This document shows, one piece after another, positions 26,332 through 38,170 of a DNA stretch of 64,000 nt. Every line of letters starts with the position of its first letter. Positions within the stretch are counted from its first letter, which is position 1. This DNA comes from Parascedosporium putredinis. Taxonomy: Eukaryota > Ascomycota > Sordariomycetes > Microascales > Microascaceae. Under the pieces are notes generated by a model, which was given only the letters and a program-made list of their open reading frames with translations, was not told where the DNA came from and made no database searches. The translations under genes and the position numbers were made by a program. The stretch lies in NCBI GenBank assembly GCA_949357655.1, contig CASHTG010000019.1, positions 806,001 through 870,000 of the forward strand. The letters are read 5' to 3'.

Positions 26332-27659
26332 GGTTGTAGTAATCGTTCGATTCGTTCTCGCGCGAGACCAGCGCCGAGACGAGAGGGCGGCGGTAGAGGG
26401 TTAACGATTGATTAACGAGACGGCTAAGCCGGATCGATGGTCATGGCTCAACGTAGACTCCCAGTGCTGTTTCGTTAAATCACTGGGTCTGTTTTCGTTG
26501 TTTTGGTTGGTTTTTGTATTTTTTCTCTTTTCTTTTTCCTTTCCGTCCTTTTGGATTTCGCGAAGACTCGTCTGGTGGTGAAATTGGGCGGCTCTCGTGG
26601 AGGGGTGAATCGAATGTCGGTTCCGCGATGGAAAGTGTCAAAAGCAATAGATGGAGCGAGAAATCCGCGGCAATAGATAGATGTCATATCAGGGCGGCAG
26701 GCGGGAGACTTTGGGTCTAAAAATGGTCCCGCCCCACGCGCAAAAGCCGAGAAGCCAGTGAGAGCGATCAGGGCTGACTATGCACGCGCACGCTACCCGC
26801 AGGCACTTTGGCGCCTCAAGGAACGGAAAAAGAAGCACCAAGTGGGGTTTCTACTGTAGGGACCACTGCCCGCAATGTGTCGATTACGAGTCCTTCCAGC
26901 TTTCGAAAGGAGGGCGGTGCTGCCCCTGATCAGTCCATGCCCTCGCAAGATATTGTAGCTTGAGCAAAAAGGCTGCACTCGTCACAACTCACTCAGTCTG
27001 TTCCTTCCTGTTCCATAAATAATGAATCATGCAGTGTTTCACCGTTTCGGGAAATGACGAGGAGGTACTCGGTACCTTCATACTCTGTCGGGATGATGTT
27101 TGGGTGTCTTGGGTGTGTATGCTGTAGTAAACGGGAAGGCACGACACTGTGGAGTGCGCACGGCTATCGTCGTCCTCACTGCCCCACTATTACACGATTC
27201 CACGACAAGTACAAGTATTATCCCAATCGCTCACTTGAAGGGGTCTTCGTGTCAATCATCCTGCCCTGTGACCACGATTGGCTGCCCCATCTCAACCGAT
27301 CAAACTGAGAACCAAGGGACTCGCCATCAGACCACATCCACGGGGAGATCTTCGCAAATCTTTTCCCGTCCGTGCCTGGGCACGTACACACCCGCTGACG
27401 AACCCTCAGGGGACAGTCAACGAGTATTCCACGTCGACTGTGCCAGTGGAGTATGGGGAAGTCGTCGTAAGATCAGGCCAAGACGGGTGTTTCAGCGCAA
27501 TGCAGACAACGTTACTGGGCGGAAAGTAGTCAAGCAGTCAAAACATCAACCTGTTTCGCTGCTAGAATGAGGGGAATTACGAGGTAGTTCCTCAAAGAGG
27601 ATTTCTATTTCCGGATCCATTCCCTCGTGGGCCCTTTCGCCTTTCAAAGAGGACATAGA

Positions 27660-27702
27660 AAGAGGAGGAGGAGGAAGAGGAGGAAGAGGGGGAAGAGAAG
27701 AG
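27660..27702. repeat. purine (GGA/GGAA) tract
   Basis: An uninterrupted purine run with repeating GAGGAGGA and GGAAGA units on the plus strand. It lies in gene-free DNA. Confidence 0.8.
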
Positions 27703-28060
27703 ACAAGGACCAAGGTAAAGAGTAGAAGGAAAGCCCGGGGAAAAGGGCATCGGCAGCCCTACGTGTCTCGCGTCTCTGTATTTACCATATCGTCTTCAGA
27801 ATCTAATCGGTCCCTGATCCTATCACCGCTTTTTTTTTATTCATTTTCAGCGACCTCGTCTTACACGGAATATTGGCCCTGGATGGACAGGCGGGAAGCT
27901 CTGGCTCGGCCTCTATCCGTCGACTAATGCCGAATGCCGAGTTCAATATTAACTTGAATTAGCCAAATCTAGAAGTGGGATAGATGAATATTCCCGAATA
28001 CCAATGCTTAGAATTTCTGCGGCAGCCCAGTCTGATACATATTGGAACTAGGTAAAGCTT

Positions 28061-28084
28061 ACACACATACACACATACACACAT
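28061..28084. repeat. ACACACAT microsatellite
   Basis: Three near-perfect eight-base units of ACACACAT on the plus strand, in gene-free DNA. Confidence 0.85.
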
Positions 28085-28635
28085 CGAGGCTTCGAGGACC
28101 GAGGACATGTGTCAGATCACGTAGACGGGAACGTAGACGATAGGTTAGTTGGGGAGGGGGAACAAACACATCTCTAGTATTGTCAATCCCCCGAGGTATC
28201 ATCATCCTAAAGCGAGGTCTGATCTAAAACAGTGGCGACCATAAGAAAAATACAGCGAGCAGAAGAGGGCAGGCGAGGAGGATAGCACTGCAAAAATAGA
28301 GGGGAGATACAAGCCAAGCCCCCTCCCCCAACTTCTTGCCATGAGGGCTGGAAAAGTTGGTGTAGAAGAGAAGGAGGAAAGAAGGAAAAGGGGAAAAACA
28401 GAAAAGAGCGGAATGTGAAGTGGGTGTATATGAAGAGCAATGGCTAGAAGCAAGTCTCGAGGTTGAAGACAAATCATGCGGGTTCCATACTCTGTGTCTG
28501 CCCTGAATTCTCACCAATCCTTAAAATGCGGTTGCCCGCTGTGAACCTCTTGGACGACATTCCAGTCTATGGTGATAGCATACAGGTCATCTCGCATCTA
28601 CTACTAGATAAAAGTGGAGGTAGAGGGTGAGATAG

Positions 28636-28731
28636 CGAGAGAGAGAGAGAGAGAAAAAGAGAGAGTTAACGTGCGTGTGTGTGTATGTGTGAGAGAGAAT
28701 GAGAGAGAATGAGAGGGAGTGAGAGAGAGGC
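28636..28731. repeat. compound GA / GT / GAGAAT simple repeat
   Basis: A GA run is followed by a GT run and then by GAGAGAGAAT-type units. It begins about 100 bp past the stop of the universal-stress-domain gene, so it probably lies in or just after its 3' UTR. Confidence 0.85.
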
Positions 28732-28833
28732 AAGGGTAGGAAAAGGGTGGGAGGAAAGGATATAAGCGAAATTCGTCTAGCATTGTCCATTAAGGACCAT
28801 CGTCATCATCGAGGTCTCCAGTGTTCCGTTTCT

Positions 28834-30037
28834 TCAGCGCCGCTGCTTCGCCAACCTCCATTTTGTGAAGCTTTTCTTTTTCAACGGGTCTAGCTCTTGT
28901 GGAGGCCCGCCAGGCCTTAGATCATGTGTATCGTCGTCATCGTCATCGTCATCGTCATCTGGCCCGCTGTCGGCTCCACTCTCATTCCCTGCCGCCTCTT
29001 GGGTCTCGTCGCTTGCAGTCGTAGGGCCCGGGTTGCTGGGATTTGCCGTCAGGACAATAGATGGCCGATGTAGGCTATGCGACTTGAGGGCAATACCCTT
29101 GATCGTGGGATCGAATTCCGCCGGGAGTGCTAGAGCCTTGGCGACTTGGCTAGCCTCATCCGCAGAAGATAGTTGTGTGGCTGTGGCCAGCATTACCGCA
29201 TCGTCCATGATCTCTGACTCGTGCACACCATGCGTCGCTGCTAATATCTGGCCATATGATGACCTGCTCGGGTCTCGAGATCGCTTGTCCTTCTTCTTTT
29301 GCCGTACTTCGTCCGGCCGCACAACAACGACAGGAATAGGCGACCGTTCTAGACAGTACTTGGAGAAGCTGTGCCTTGTGTTCCACATGCCTTGCATGCC
29401 CTGGTTTGACTTGCCCTTGGTACCAACCACTAACATGGACGGTAGGTGGACATTGACCTATGAAACATCGCCCTTAGTCAGTGTTTCCGCGAAAAGGAAT
29501 GGGACCGTATTCAAAATTCGAGAATATGCCACGACCTCGGAGTTGGGGGCATGCAAAGAAAAGAGGTGCCTACCATTGTGTCAAAAGTCTGGCCTAGTCG
29601 CCCAAACTGATACTCTAGTATAATGCATATAGCTTTGTCGAGCTTGTTTTTCTTGATTATCGACTGCAGTAGCTGTTGTGCATGCTTTTGTAGGCGGCGC
29701 TTTGGCTGTGCTTCACGTCCTTTTCTATGACTCGTACACAAACAACTGTGTCGTGGTCGTCTACCATTGATGTCAGGAGCCACTCCAGCGCCTCTTCTGA
29801 ATACTTGTTTTCGTCCACGCCGACCATAAAGGTCTTCGACCGTCGTTCCGCGTGGAAGCCATTGTGTCGAGCTGAGAGGGTGATGCCCGGATTCTTGGGA
29901 ATATCTGGGTTGATTGTGTCGAAGGCGACATGGGGATGGAATCTGCCACCAAGCGTGTCAGTATTGGTAAGGGCCGACGTGACCATTTTCGATAGGGTGT
30001 TTTGCAGGCGGCAAGCAAGCGCAAGTATATTGGGCAA
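28834..30037 (-). CDS. universal stress protein (UspA-fold) domain protein
   Basis: Two exons, 30037-29574 and 29457-28834, are separated by a 116 bp GT-AG intron. The protein is about 362 residues, or 345 if the ATG at 29986 is used. The Usp fold is split by the intron: the N-terminal strand-helix (KTFMVGVDENKYSEEALEWL) and CVRVIEKDVKH are in exon 1; the nucleotide-loop region (MLVVGTKGKSNQG, then FSKYCLERSPIPVVVVRP) is in exon 2. Usp proteins bind ATP or act as stress-associated dimers, and the exact role of fungal members is mostly unknown. The tail is long and disordered, with a run of ten Asp encoded at about 28,932-28,961, ending in KKKSFTKWRLAKQRR. One frame break lies at 29686-29689, where an A run of four on the coding strand appears one short. 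Confidence 0.85.
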
Positions 30038-31005
30038 TTATGTGGATCTTGAATCGTTTGTCCGAACGAACACTATGAACGTTTGAAGCGGGGTGGAGAG
30101 GGGTATCGTGTAGGTTATAAGGGGAAGAGGTGGGGGATTGCAATCCTAGATGATTCACGATGGTCACTGCGAAGCTGGCACATGCGCCGAAAATGACCAA
30201 GAAAAAGGTCGGGTCTCGGCGCTCTGCGTCCTAAAACCCCACTAGTAGGGATCGGGAAAGGGGGATGAGTGGCAGGGCAAAATTTGAATTGCGGGAGTTT
30301 GAAGGCTAAGGGATTTAGGTGGGTGTCAATGCTCCGCTCAATGGCCCAGAATGAGCCGCCCTGATATTAGGCGTGTGGTGCAGGGTCAAAATGAGGTGAA
30401 CTACCTCAAAGCGGACGTGTTGGAGTCAGAAGTCTGGGAGTGGCCGCAAGGGATGTGTCGATAGTGGCGTGAGAAGGCCACCTGACGGGGAAAATCAAAT
30501 AGCTCTGATGATGACGCGGAAGCCCGCCAACAATAATGGTGAGGAATTGGAGGGGAAGGCTGCGGCTTGACTACCCACCCAGAAGTTGGCAAGTCAACGG
30601 CCCGACCAGTCTTTGTCTCACTGGGACAGCAAACGATGGTAGGAGGCAAGGTCGAGGGAAAGACGACAAACGAAGATCGAAGCGGGGCTAAATCCGACCC
30701 GGGATTTCTTTATACACTCCTGAAAGTGCGCAATGCGGTTGTTCCAAACCTGTAGGTTGAGGGCGAGGGACAGCCCTCTAACTTATCTCACCAATTTCAG
30801 GCTTTTTCTTCTGTCCCCTCTCAGGATCATTATGGATGACTGGTTACTCTCGCTTGAGACCCCATGTGGCAGTTAGCGTGCAGTGCACGGGCTGCATGAC
30901 TGGCACACAGCACGTAGATAACCTCGGCTCTGCTAACAAGGAACGATAGCTTGCCTTGATGCGCCATCCACGAGGAATCAAGATCGAGGTGAAGAAGGAT
31001 GGGCA
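30038..31005. other. intergenic, promoter of stress-domain gene
   Basis: About 970 bp upstream of the universal-stress-domain gene and downstream of the small Ser/Thr-rich gene. No gene or clear motif is seen. Confidence 0.45.
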
Positions 31006-31649
31006 TCAAGAGGTACGGGAAGCTACCCCAGTTTCGGAGGCAGGGGACGAGGCTGGACTAGCAGCCCCCGAGCTATGTTTCCTCCCTGGGGAATACCATG
31101 CGCGGCGGTTTCCAGTTGATCAACGACAGGAGGGAAGCGCCGGAAGAACACACCATGGGCGTCTAAGAAAGCACCCGCGATGATACAACGAAGTAGACAC
31201 ACACAAACTTACTTGGAGTGCGGAGGGCTAGCATTGCGAATTCTACTGCCGGTAATACCCCTAGACCTTCCTTGAGGATATCCTGAATGCTGCGGCGTCT
31301 CGAAACGAAGGGTAGAGGTTGTCGAGCTTCTCCGAGATTCTGGCGTGGCAGCCGGTGATTCAGTGAACTTGGCTGAGTTTCGTTGCTGTTCTGATTCCGG
31401 CGAACAGTCCGTGGTACTCCCGTTCGCGGTCACTGCGGCTGTGTTGGGAGTTGCTAGTGCGATAGCAGGCTTCGACTCGGGGACAATCTGGGCCACGGAT
31501 TCGGGTGTCCTGCTCTCTACGAGAGAGTCGGTCCTTGTGGAAGAGGCGCTCGTCGCGCTGGCAGGTTGTTGGGCCGTTTCGAGTGGTAGAGGATCCGCAG
31601 TGGTAGTGTCTGGTGGGTTTGCCATCGATGACGACGAGGAATCAGACAT
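31006..31649 (-). CDS. small Ser/Thr/Pro-rich hypothetical protein
   Basis: I do not recognise this protein. The first exon (31649-31213) opens MSDSSSSSMANPPDTTTADP and is low-complexity and probably disordered. A good donor (GTAAGT) follows NASPPHS. Joining to an acceptor that puts the second exon at 31072-31006 gives SGAASPASSPASETGVASRT and a stop, for a 504 nt coding length (167 residues) in frame without correction. The splice is my inference; a different acceptor or a longer protein is possible. A plus-strand open stretch at 30,956-31,183 overlaps the proposed second exon and is an alternative reading. There is no signal peptide or membrane segment. Confidence 0.4.
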
Positions 31650-34600
31650 CGAGCACTATCAGGAGCGTAGGTTCTCGAGGTGGATCGTGGATCTGGGAGG
31701 TCGATAGAGGTGGGAGGGGCGAGCCGCAAGATGGTCGGTCGTCTCTGGCGTCGGGATCGGTCTATTGGGTGTGATGCTGCCGTCTAAATCCGATCGCTTT
31801 GGGAAGAGGGTAGAACGAGGCAGGAGGACAATCGTAGCCCATGAAAAACGAGAATGGGATTTATGGGCTATGGACCAGAGGTCGATGGGCCCCGCTAACG
31901 GCCAGTGGGCAGACGAGCCGTCAGCCCCGAGTTGCTTGCAGAGTGGGTCGAGATATGGCGCCTGGTCCCAAGAGCCAAAGGGTCTTCTGATGAGACCACC
32001 GTTTCGGTGGGGAGCTGTTGGTTCGATCGGCAGGACGGTGTAATGTGCGATGCAAAGGATGAGGAAGAGAGTCTTGTCTCGGGATGGCCAGATGAGTGAA
32101 AGAAGAAGGGGGAAAAGATAGATGTGATGCTGGGCAAGGAGGCCAGGGGTTAGGAAGAGTTCGGGCGTCGACCACAACTAGTGATAGGGAGAATGAAGCA
32201 AAAGAAAAAGGAAAGAAAGTATATCCCCCACCAACAATTGCTTTGTCCTTCCAAAGAAGAAGTGGCTGGAAAGAGGTGGAAACTTTAGATGGCGGAACCA
32301 AATCAAACACGAGATAATCTTCCCGGGAATGAGCTCGACTCCAAAACGGTCGAAAATTGCACCTTCTCTTCACTTCCAGGCTGAACTAGGTGAGGCGCGC
32401 AAAGGGGGAAAGGAAGAGAAAAAAATTATATCGGGAGGGATCGATGTCGCAAGCGAGCCTTGAGCTTCGTTATTAGTTGCTCGAGATGGAAATTACTTGG
32501 TACGGCCCAAGAGGGTGCAGTACCATCCGCAAAGAGCTGTGCTGATGACAGAGTTCGCACCTTGTTCGAGGTCAAGCCAAGCGGCATGCAAGATAGCCTC
32601 GAGATCTGACATGGACGGTGTGAGGACTAGGTCGCATCAGGTCGCGGAGCGTACCGTGAGGGATTTCGCAGCTCCCGCTTTTTCAGTCCGGAAGTTGTTT
32701 CTACCTTCTTCTACCGTCGACCACAAGCGAAATCAAAATGTATATGGTACGGACAGCACTCTCTTTGGTCATAAGGCGGGTACTTTTCGGTACAGGAGGC
32801 AAACCCTGCAACATCGGCACTCTCCAATAATAGTGCGGTGACATGCAACTTTTTTGGGAAAGAGACGGCAAGCTACAGCCAGTGAGCGAGGGAGGCAGGA
32901 GCTACCCCAGAAGAGAAAGGCAAGCCGGTCCTCTGAAGCTTGAAGTCCAGAGTGATGGTGCCAAGGGTGCCTAACATTGTTTTGGTGTGCGTGATGTTGA
33001 TATGGTGGCCAACCGCCGATCAACCCATGAATTCTTCCATTCCAGCCATATATTTGGAAATATAAACAATGGCCCAGAGGTAAATTCCCCTCTCATCTAA
33101 TGGAAGAAGCTGACAGAGGGATTTGCCAATTTCATCTTGTTCTAGAGCCCATGGTGTGGTCCCAGGCCAAACCGGACACACGCAACCAAGGGATTAAGCA
33201 CGCTCTGATAGGATCCGTCTTTACATTTGGGCTGGGTTGAGATTGCTCATATGATTGACGTTGTGACGGCGAAGCCTTCAACGCTGGCGCAGGTCATGCT
33301 GCCCTCCACAAACGAAGAGCTGGCGGCCAAATCATAACACTGTCCACCCCAAACTCTCCCAAGCTGGGGCGAATGGGCCTAATCTTGGTGGAAGATGACC
33401 TGTTTCGACGGAGGCTGGTCTACCCATTGCTGTATTTTTCTGCTTTTCTATTTCCGGGCTTCCTTCCTCAAGTGCCCACTTTCTAATACTTTCTTTCCTT
33501 TCCTCTTTGTTCCTATCATTTCGTCTCTCTCTCTTCTCTCTCTTTTGCTCTATTTCTCTCTGTCCTCAACTCCCCAAGTGTTCAATGTGTTTCAAAAATA
33601 ATCAGAAGCTCGGCAAGCGGCTCCTCCGTCCTCGGGAGGCCGCCAACGTACCACTCGAGCGAAGAAGTCGAGTGGTCCTATTTGCGTGTCCCAGCGCTGG
33701 AACGCCAGGCCCTGGCCACTATCATCACGTCCCGCCTTGTCAACTCCAATCACAGGTTTCTGCCAAGCAAAGGCCAAGACATGCCCAAGAGGGGCGAGAC
33801 GCTCTGATGGTGGGGGAGCCGACCGGCGCCCCAATCTCTTGGCTATCTGGTTGAGCAAGACGGAACTTTTATTTTCGTTTTTTGGTCATCCCCCAGACGC
33901 GAGGTTGGTCAGTCAAAGGGTGGTCCTGCACCAGATCGAAGAGCCTGCCTTGTAAAGGAGGACGAGCCAACACCATGAGAGAGGACGTGCAAAGCTGCTT
34001 CCAAATAATCGACGGGCCCAAGCTCCTCGCGTTCTGCAAGGGAAACCGCCCGGCCCCGACTATCCAATCCCCAACAGCAGCGCCAACCTAACTGCTGCGA
34101 CTGAACGGCTCATTGGTCAAAGATCACCAAGCCGTGGCTGACCAGACGAGTGATTGCTCGCTGGCTTGTCTGACAAAAGGCAATGAGTGCACATGCTTTT
34201 TACGACCGCAACACACATCATCCTCACCGCCACCAAAACCCATCAACACAATCTCCCCAAGAAGCATGAAAGTCGTCTCCTTGAACATCATTCTTTTGCA
34301 GTGAGCTTGCTTTTCGGGCGACAAACTTTCCCGGGTGCCCTGCCACCACCCCTCTTTTCCCACCCTACAGTAAACATACCGAACCCGTAGCACGAAAATG
34401 CGGCTCGCCCTCTTTCCCAGCACCCCGCGGGTCCCGGAGAGAGAGCTCAGCCCTCCATGTTCCGGGTCACACGAACTAAAACCGTGACCCGAGGCGAGGA
34501 CCCAGGGACGGTGGGTTTTCCAAATGATAAGGCGACGCCGCCAAGCTTTTAACCCCGCCATCTAACGATAATCTCGAGGTGCGAGCCACGCTTTCCAGCG

Positions 34601-35718
34601 GCCGGCCTACGTAACACTGACAGGGTTAGAGCTGCGAGTCCAGTTTTAGACCATTCCAAAACATAGGGTTAGAAGCGGCCCCGAATGCTAGCCGTCCATC
34701 TTGGCCCCCTTCCCCTCCTCCCCTCACCTCCTTCCTATCACCATTTCACAACCACAACTTGGGAATGCTCGGGGTGCTTTGGTCATTTAGCCGTGCTCGC
34801 AAAAGGGAGGGCTGGTGACCGCTCTCTTCATGAGGCCACCCGCATGTTGATATGACTTGTCTGAAAGAGCACCCGGCGTCGTAGGACTCATGGTAGTTAG
34901 TCTATGTAGGAAGGTCCTTGCCTATAAACCCTCCCTCCGAGGCAAGACCTCAGCCCTTCTTCGAGTGCGCAATCAGCTCTGATAGCAGGGCCGACTGGCC
35001 GACATCCCTCTTCCCCTCCCTTTTCCGTCCCCTCTCACCACCACCCTCTCTTTCTGCAAGTAAACTGTGCTCTTGAGACGGCTTAGGCTTGGCGTGCAGG
35101 TATTGCTGGCATTGAACCGGCCCTTCCCATTTTCCTGATTGGTCTTCTAACGGCCTCTACCCACGAGCACAAGTGCCGTCCAGGTTCCGTGGGGCGGGGT
35201 GGCCGCTTCGACGGCACGGAGCCTGGTCCCCGGGATATTGGCAACCGAGTCTTATCACATATACACCCACGTTCGGGTCCAAGTCCATCGATCAAGGTCT
35301 TGGCATTAACTTTCTTTCCAACTCCAAGTGGGAGGGAAATTATTCTTCGAATTATACAGATGGGCCTCTTCGATGAGCTAGTGGCTCCGGGAAAAGAACG
35401 AGTGTCGACCAATTCCTCCCCACTCACTTGACCCCCACGCTACTTGATGGGGATGAAAGCCGATTCCATGGTGGTCTGTCATAGCGCGAGTTTTAATCCC
35501 GTACTTTTTATTCATCCCTTATTTTCCAGTCCTCCCTCATACAATTGCATAAAGGATCTAAATGACCGAACCAAATCCTAGACTCCGAGACGCCAACTGT
35601 ATGCTTCTTCATCAGAGAAGGCCGCAAGCAACTTCGACAGTTTGGCGCTGCTGCTCCTTGATGGCCGAGACGGCTACACTCCTGATTAGGTACCATACCC
35701 GATCATGGTAGGTTATAT
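31650..35718. other. 4 kb gene-free stretch with CT-rich tract
   Basis: This lies between the Ser/Thr-rich gene and the 3' end of the eIF3L gene. A striking pyrimidine-rich tract runs at about 33,450-33,575, of the sort seen just upstream of fungal transcription starts. It is followed by an open stretch (about 33,590-33,810, plus strand) reading ALERQALATIITSRLVNSNH that I cannot assign. Other open frames (32,178-31,659; 34,124-34,561) look arbitrary. I cannot support a gene here. Confidence 0.45.
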
Positions 35719-37359
35719 CTAGTTATATGTCCTCGAAAGGTTGCGGAGGTACCAATCTACCAGCTTCCGGCCAACCTTGGCCTCCGAGATATGGATGAGA
35801 TCCTGTAAGAGGGGAAAAAAACTCAAGTTAGCAATCATGATGGCCTTTTTCTTCTTTTTCTTTGTCCGTATTCCAAAGGGTTGTGAAAGGAGTGGTATAA
35901 AACTTACACCTTGCAGAGCGTAGTCAAGGTCGCTAACGTTGACCAAATCGCCATCCAATAGGCTGGCATCGTTCCAGCGGAGCTGCTTAGTTCGCTGCTT
36001 GTTCACTAGAAGCCACGAGCGGAGTTCTTCGGGCTTGACATCTAGGAAGCCAGAAAGCTTGTTCAAGTCCATAGTAGTGTAGAGGCGGAGGTACGACTTG
36101 ACGGTGGGGCTCCACATGTTGCTCTTGACCTCCTCCATGAAGATGGCCAAATGATGCTCAATAGGGTCAATGTTGGACTCGGGCTTGTCGAAATCAGGGG
36201 AACGGGAGAGATGAACTTGGGGCAGGCAGTCCTGAAGAGCTCCTCAAAGATGGGCAGAGACTCGGGACCACCGCGCTGAAGCTTGAGAAGCTGATCACCG
36301 TACTTCTCACGGAGAGCGGTGTGGATGGTGTCGTCAAGACGAGTGGGGTGGAAGGCGACGCAAATGGCGATGAGAGCGTACATCTGCTCGTTCTTCTTGG
36401 TGATGGAATCGTACTGAGCATTCTTGTGGAAGTTCTTGGTACGAGACACGTAGATAAGGATGTGGCTGAACATGCGGATGGCATCAGCATAGCGACGCAT
36501 CATCATGTAGGAGAAACCAACGTAGTAGTACGTGGTAAAGTGCGCCGCCATAACTCGAGCGAACATGGCCTTCTTGTTCAGCTCAATGTCATCGAGGGTC
36601 TTGAGGGCAAGGCCGAAGTCACCCAAGAGGCAGTGGACTCGAAGGAGGCCGATGATGGAGAAATAACCCAACATCTTGTACATGTTCTTCGAGCCGTACT
36701 CTCCGGCAACGGGAGCGGGGTCCTCGTTTCGCTTCATCGCGGCAAGCTGCTCCGTGATCTGAGATCGTTGAATGAGAGAGTAGAGCACGTTGAGAACGCT
36801 GTAGCAACCCCAAGTGTTGGGGTTCTCACGAAGAAGCTGGAGCTCCTCGTCATTGGAGGATGAGGCTTGCCTAGCAATCCGCATGCGGTAGGATGAGAAG
36901 GAGTTAAACTGGTAGATGAACTCGTCGATGACGTCCCACGCCCAGTAGTACTATTCCTCGATAGTTAGCGATGCATGCACGCACACACACACACATTCCC
37001 CATGTGCCCCTTTATACACTCCTTCCTTTCCAGTCCGATGCGATGGTATGGTGGGAACTAACCGAAGGGGGCTCGAGGTCGATGGGTCCCTCGGAGTTTA
37101 GAATGTAGTGGAAAAGGCTACAGTAGGCGTCGTAGCTTTGGAACTTGACGTCGAGGGTCGCCGAGTAGTCGAGGGGCTGGGCGGCAGCAGCCAGACGAGC
37201 CTGGATGTCATCGGGCTGGGCGGCGGAGTTCTGTTCGATATCCTCAAGGCCATGCTCAAACTGCTGTTGTTCCCTGTACTCGGCAACAAGGACTTCCTCC
37301 TCGACATCGCTGTCGTCGTTATGGGCGCGGGGCTGCGCACCATTGGCGTAGGCACTCAT
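35719..37359 (-). CDS. translation initiation factor eIF3 subunit L
   Basis: Three exons are inferred: 37359-37063, 36950-35908 and 35802-35719. With one missing base allowed for, they give 474 residues, the usual length for eIF3l. The start MSAYANGAQPRAHNDDSDVE is acidic and followed by YCSLFHYILNSEGPIDLEPP. Exon 2 begins YYWAWDVIDEFIYQFNSFSS and carries the conserved NTWGCYSVLNVLYSLIQRSQ and MYKMLGYFSIIGLLRVHCLL stretches of the PCI-type subunit. The last exon encodes DLIHISEAKVGRKLVDWYLR. eIF3L is part of the eIF3 complex, which scaffolds the 43S pre-initiation complex. The frame break is at 36197-36200, a C run on the coding strand that appears one short. The first intron contains a short CA repeat. 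The gene is divergent from EFL1. Confidence 0.95.
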
Positions 37360-38170
37360 GATGGCGGTCGGGAGGGCACAAAATGCACTCGGGTTTTTTC
37401 AGCCTTGATTCGGGGAATATTCGAAGGGAAATCGAGGCTGCGAAGCAAAGTGTCTTGGCTTCCGTGGCTCGACTACTTCTTCGTTATTCGTATCGTGGTC
37501 GATCAAGGATCGGGCGGGGTGGATTTTTGTGTGAATATTTTTCTTTCCCTCGATTGTGGGCTCCAGTCAGGTTCAACGGCCCGTTATTCAATGGATCCCC
37601 TTTGATGCATGAGAAATGTTGATATGAGAGTTATGCTAGTTGGAAGAATAGTGGGGTTCTTCGCTGAGAAGGAGGGGTCATCTTGCACCTTGCAGCCTTC
37701 CAGCTCGCCAAGACGCACCGAACAGCAGAAGAGGGCAGGGCAGTATTAGGCCATCGTCCCGAGCTGGCTTGGTCACAAAACTCAGGAAATAGCTCTTCCG
37801 ACTCTTCGAGTGTCCATATATAGTGAAAATGAGTATTAATTAACTAGTGGCGCTGAATCCTATCTACATTAAGCCTTTTGTGAATCTCGCCTCTCTCCGC
37901 AATGTTGTCTTGGGTCCGGACAGTAGCCAGGAAGCTTTGTCAACCTAGAATTTTGTGGCGGGGTACCTGAAGTCTTAGCTGCCGCCGGATGACTCGACAT
38001 GAGTCGAATTACCAGTGTCTCTCTGCTGTTTGCCTTCGTACGCCAGCTCTAAGAAGCGGACTGTTTTGACGATAGATAGTGTCTCTGTCTTCCATTCTAT
38101 TTCGCTTCGCATAGATCGGCGTTATCTTTTCTTTCATTTGTCATTATATCCTTCCATATTCCCCCTCAAA
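37360..38170. other. shared promoter of eIF3L and EFL1 genes
   Basis: The 811 bp between two divergent start codons should hold both promoters. The block just before the EFL1 start at 38171 is pyrimidine-rich (about 38,090-38,165). This places a translation initiation factor and a 60S maturation GTPase on one intergenic region. Confidence 0.6.

Larger units (their letters stand above)
26332..28833. other. 2.5 kb gene-free stretch with simple repeats
   Basis: The left part should be the promoter of the Golgi pH regulator gene (start at 26331, minus strand), and the right part lies 3' of the stress-domain gene. A pyrimidine-rich block at 26,510-26,560 sits close to the GPHR start. Purine and dinucleotide repeats at 27.66, 28.06 and 28.64-28.73 kb are listed separately. 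An open frame at 27,100-27,570 has no recognisable features. Confidence 0.5.

Noticed and set aside
27100..27570. 156-residue plus-strand open frame
   Set aside because: No domain, signal or codon pattern to support it; lies in gene-free DNA with repeats.
30956..31183. 75-residue plus-strand open frame
   Set aside because: It overlaps the proposed second exon of the minus-strand Ser/Thr-rich gene, which splices in frame without correction. Kept only as an alternative.
31659..32177. 172-residue minus-strand open frame upstream of the Ser/Thr-rich gene
   Set aside because: Probably leader or promoter sequence; composition looks arbitrary and no family is recognised.
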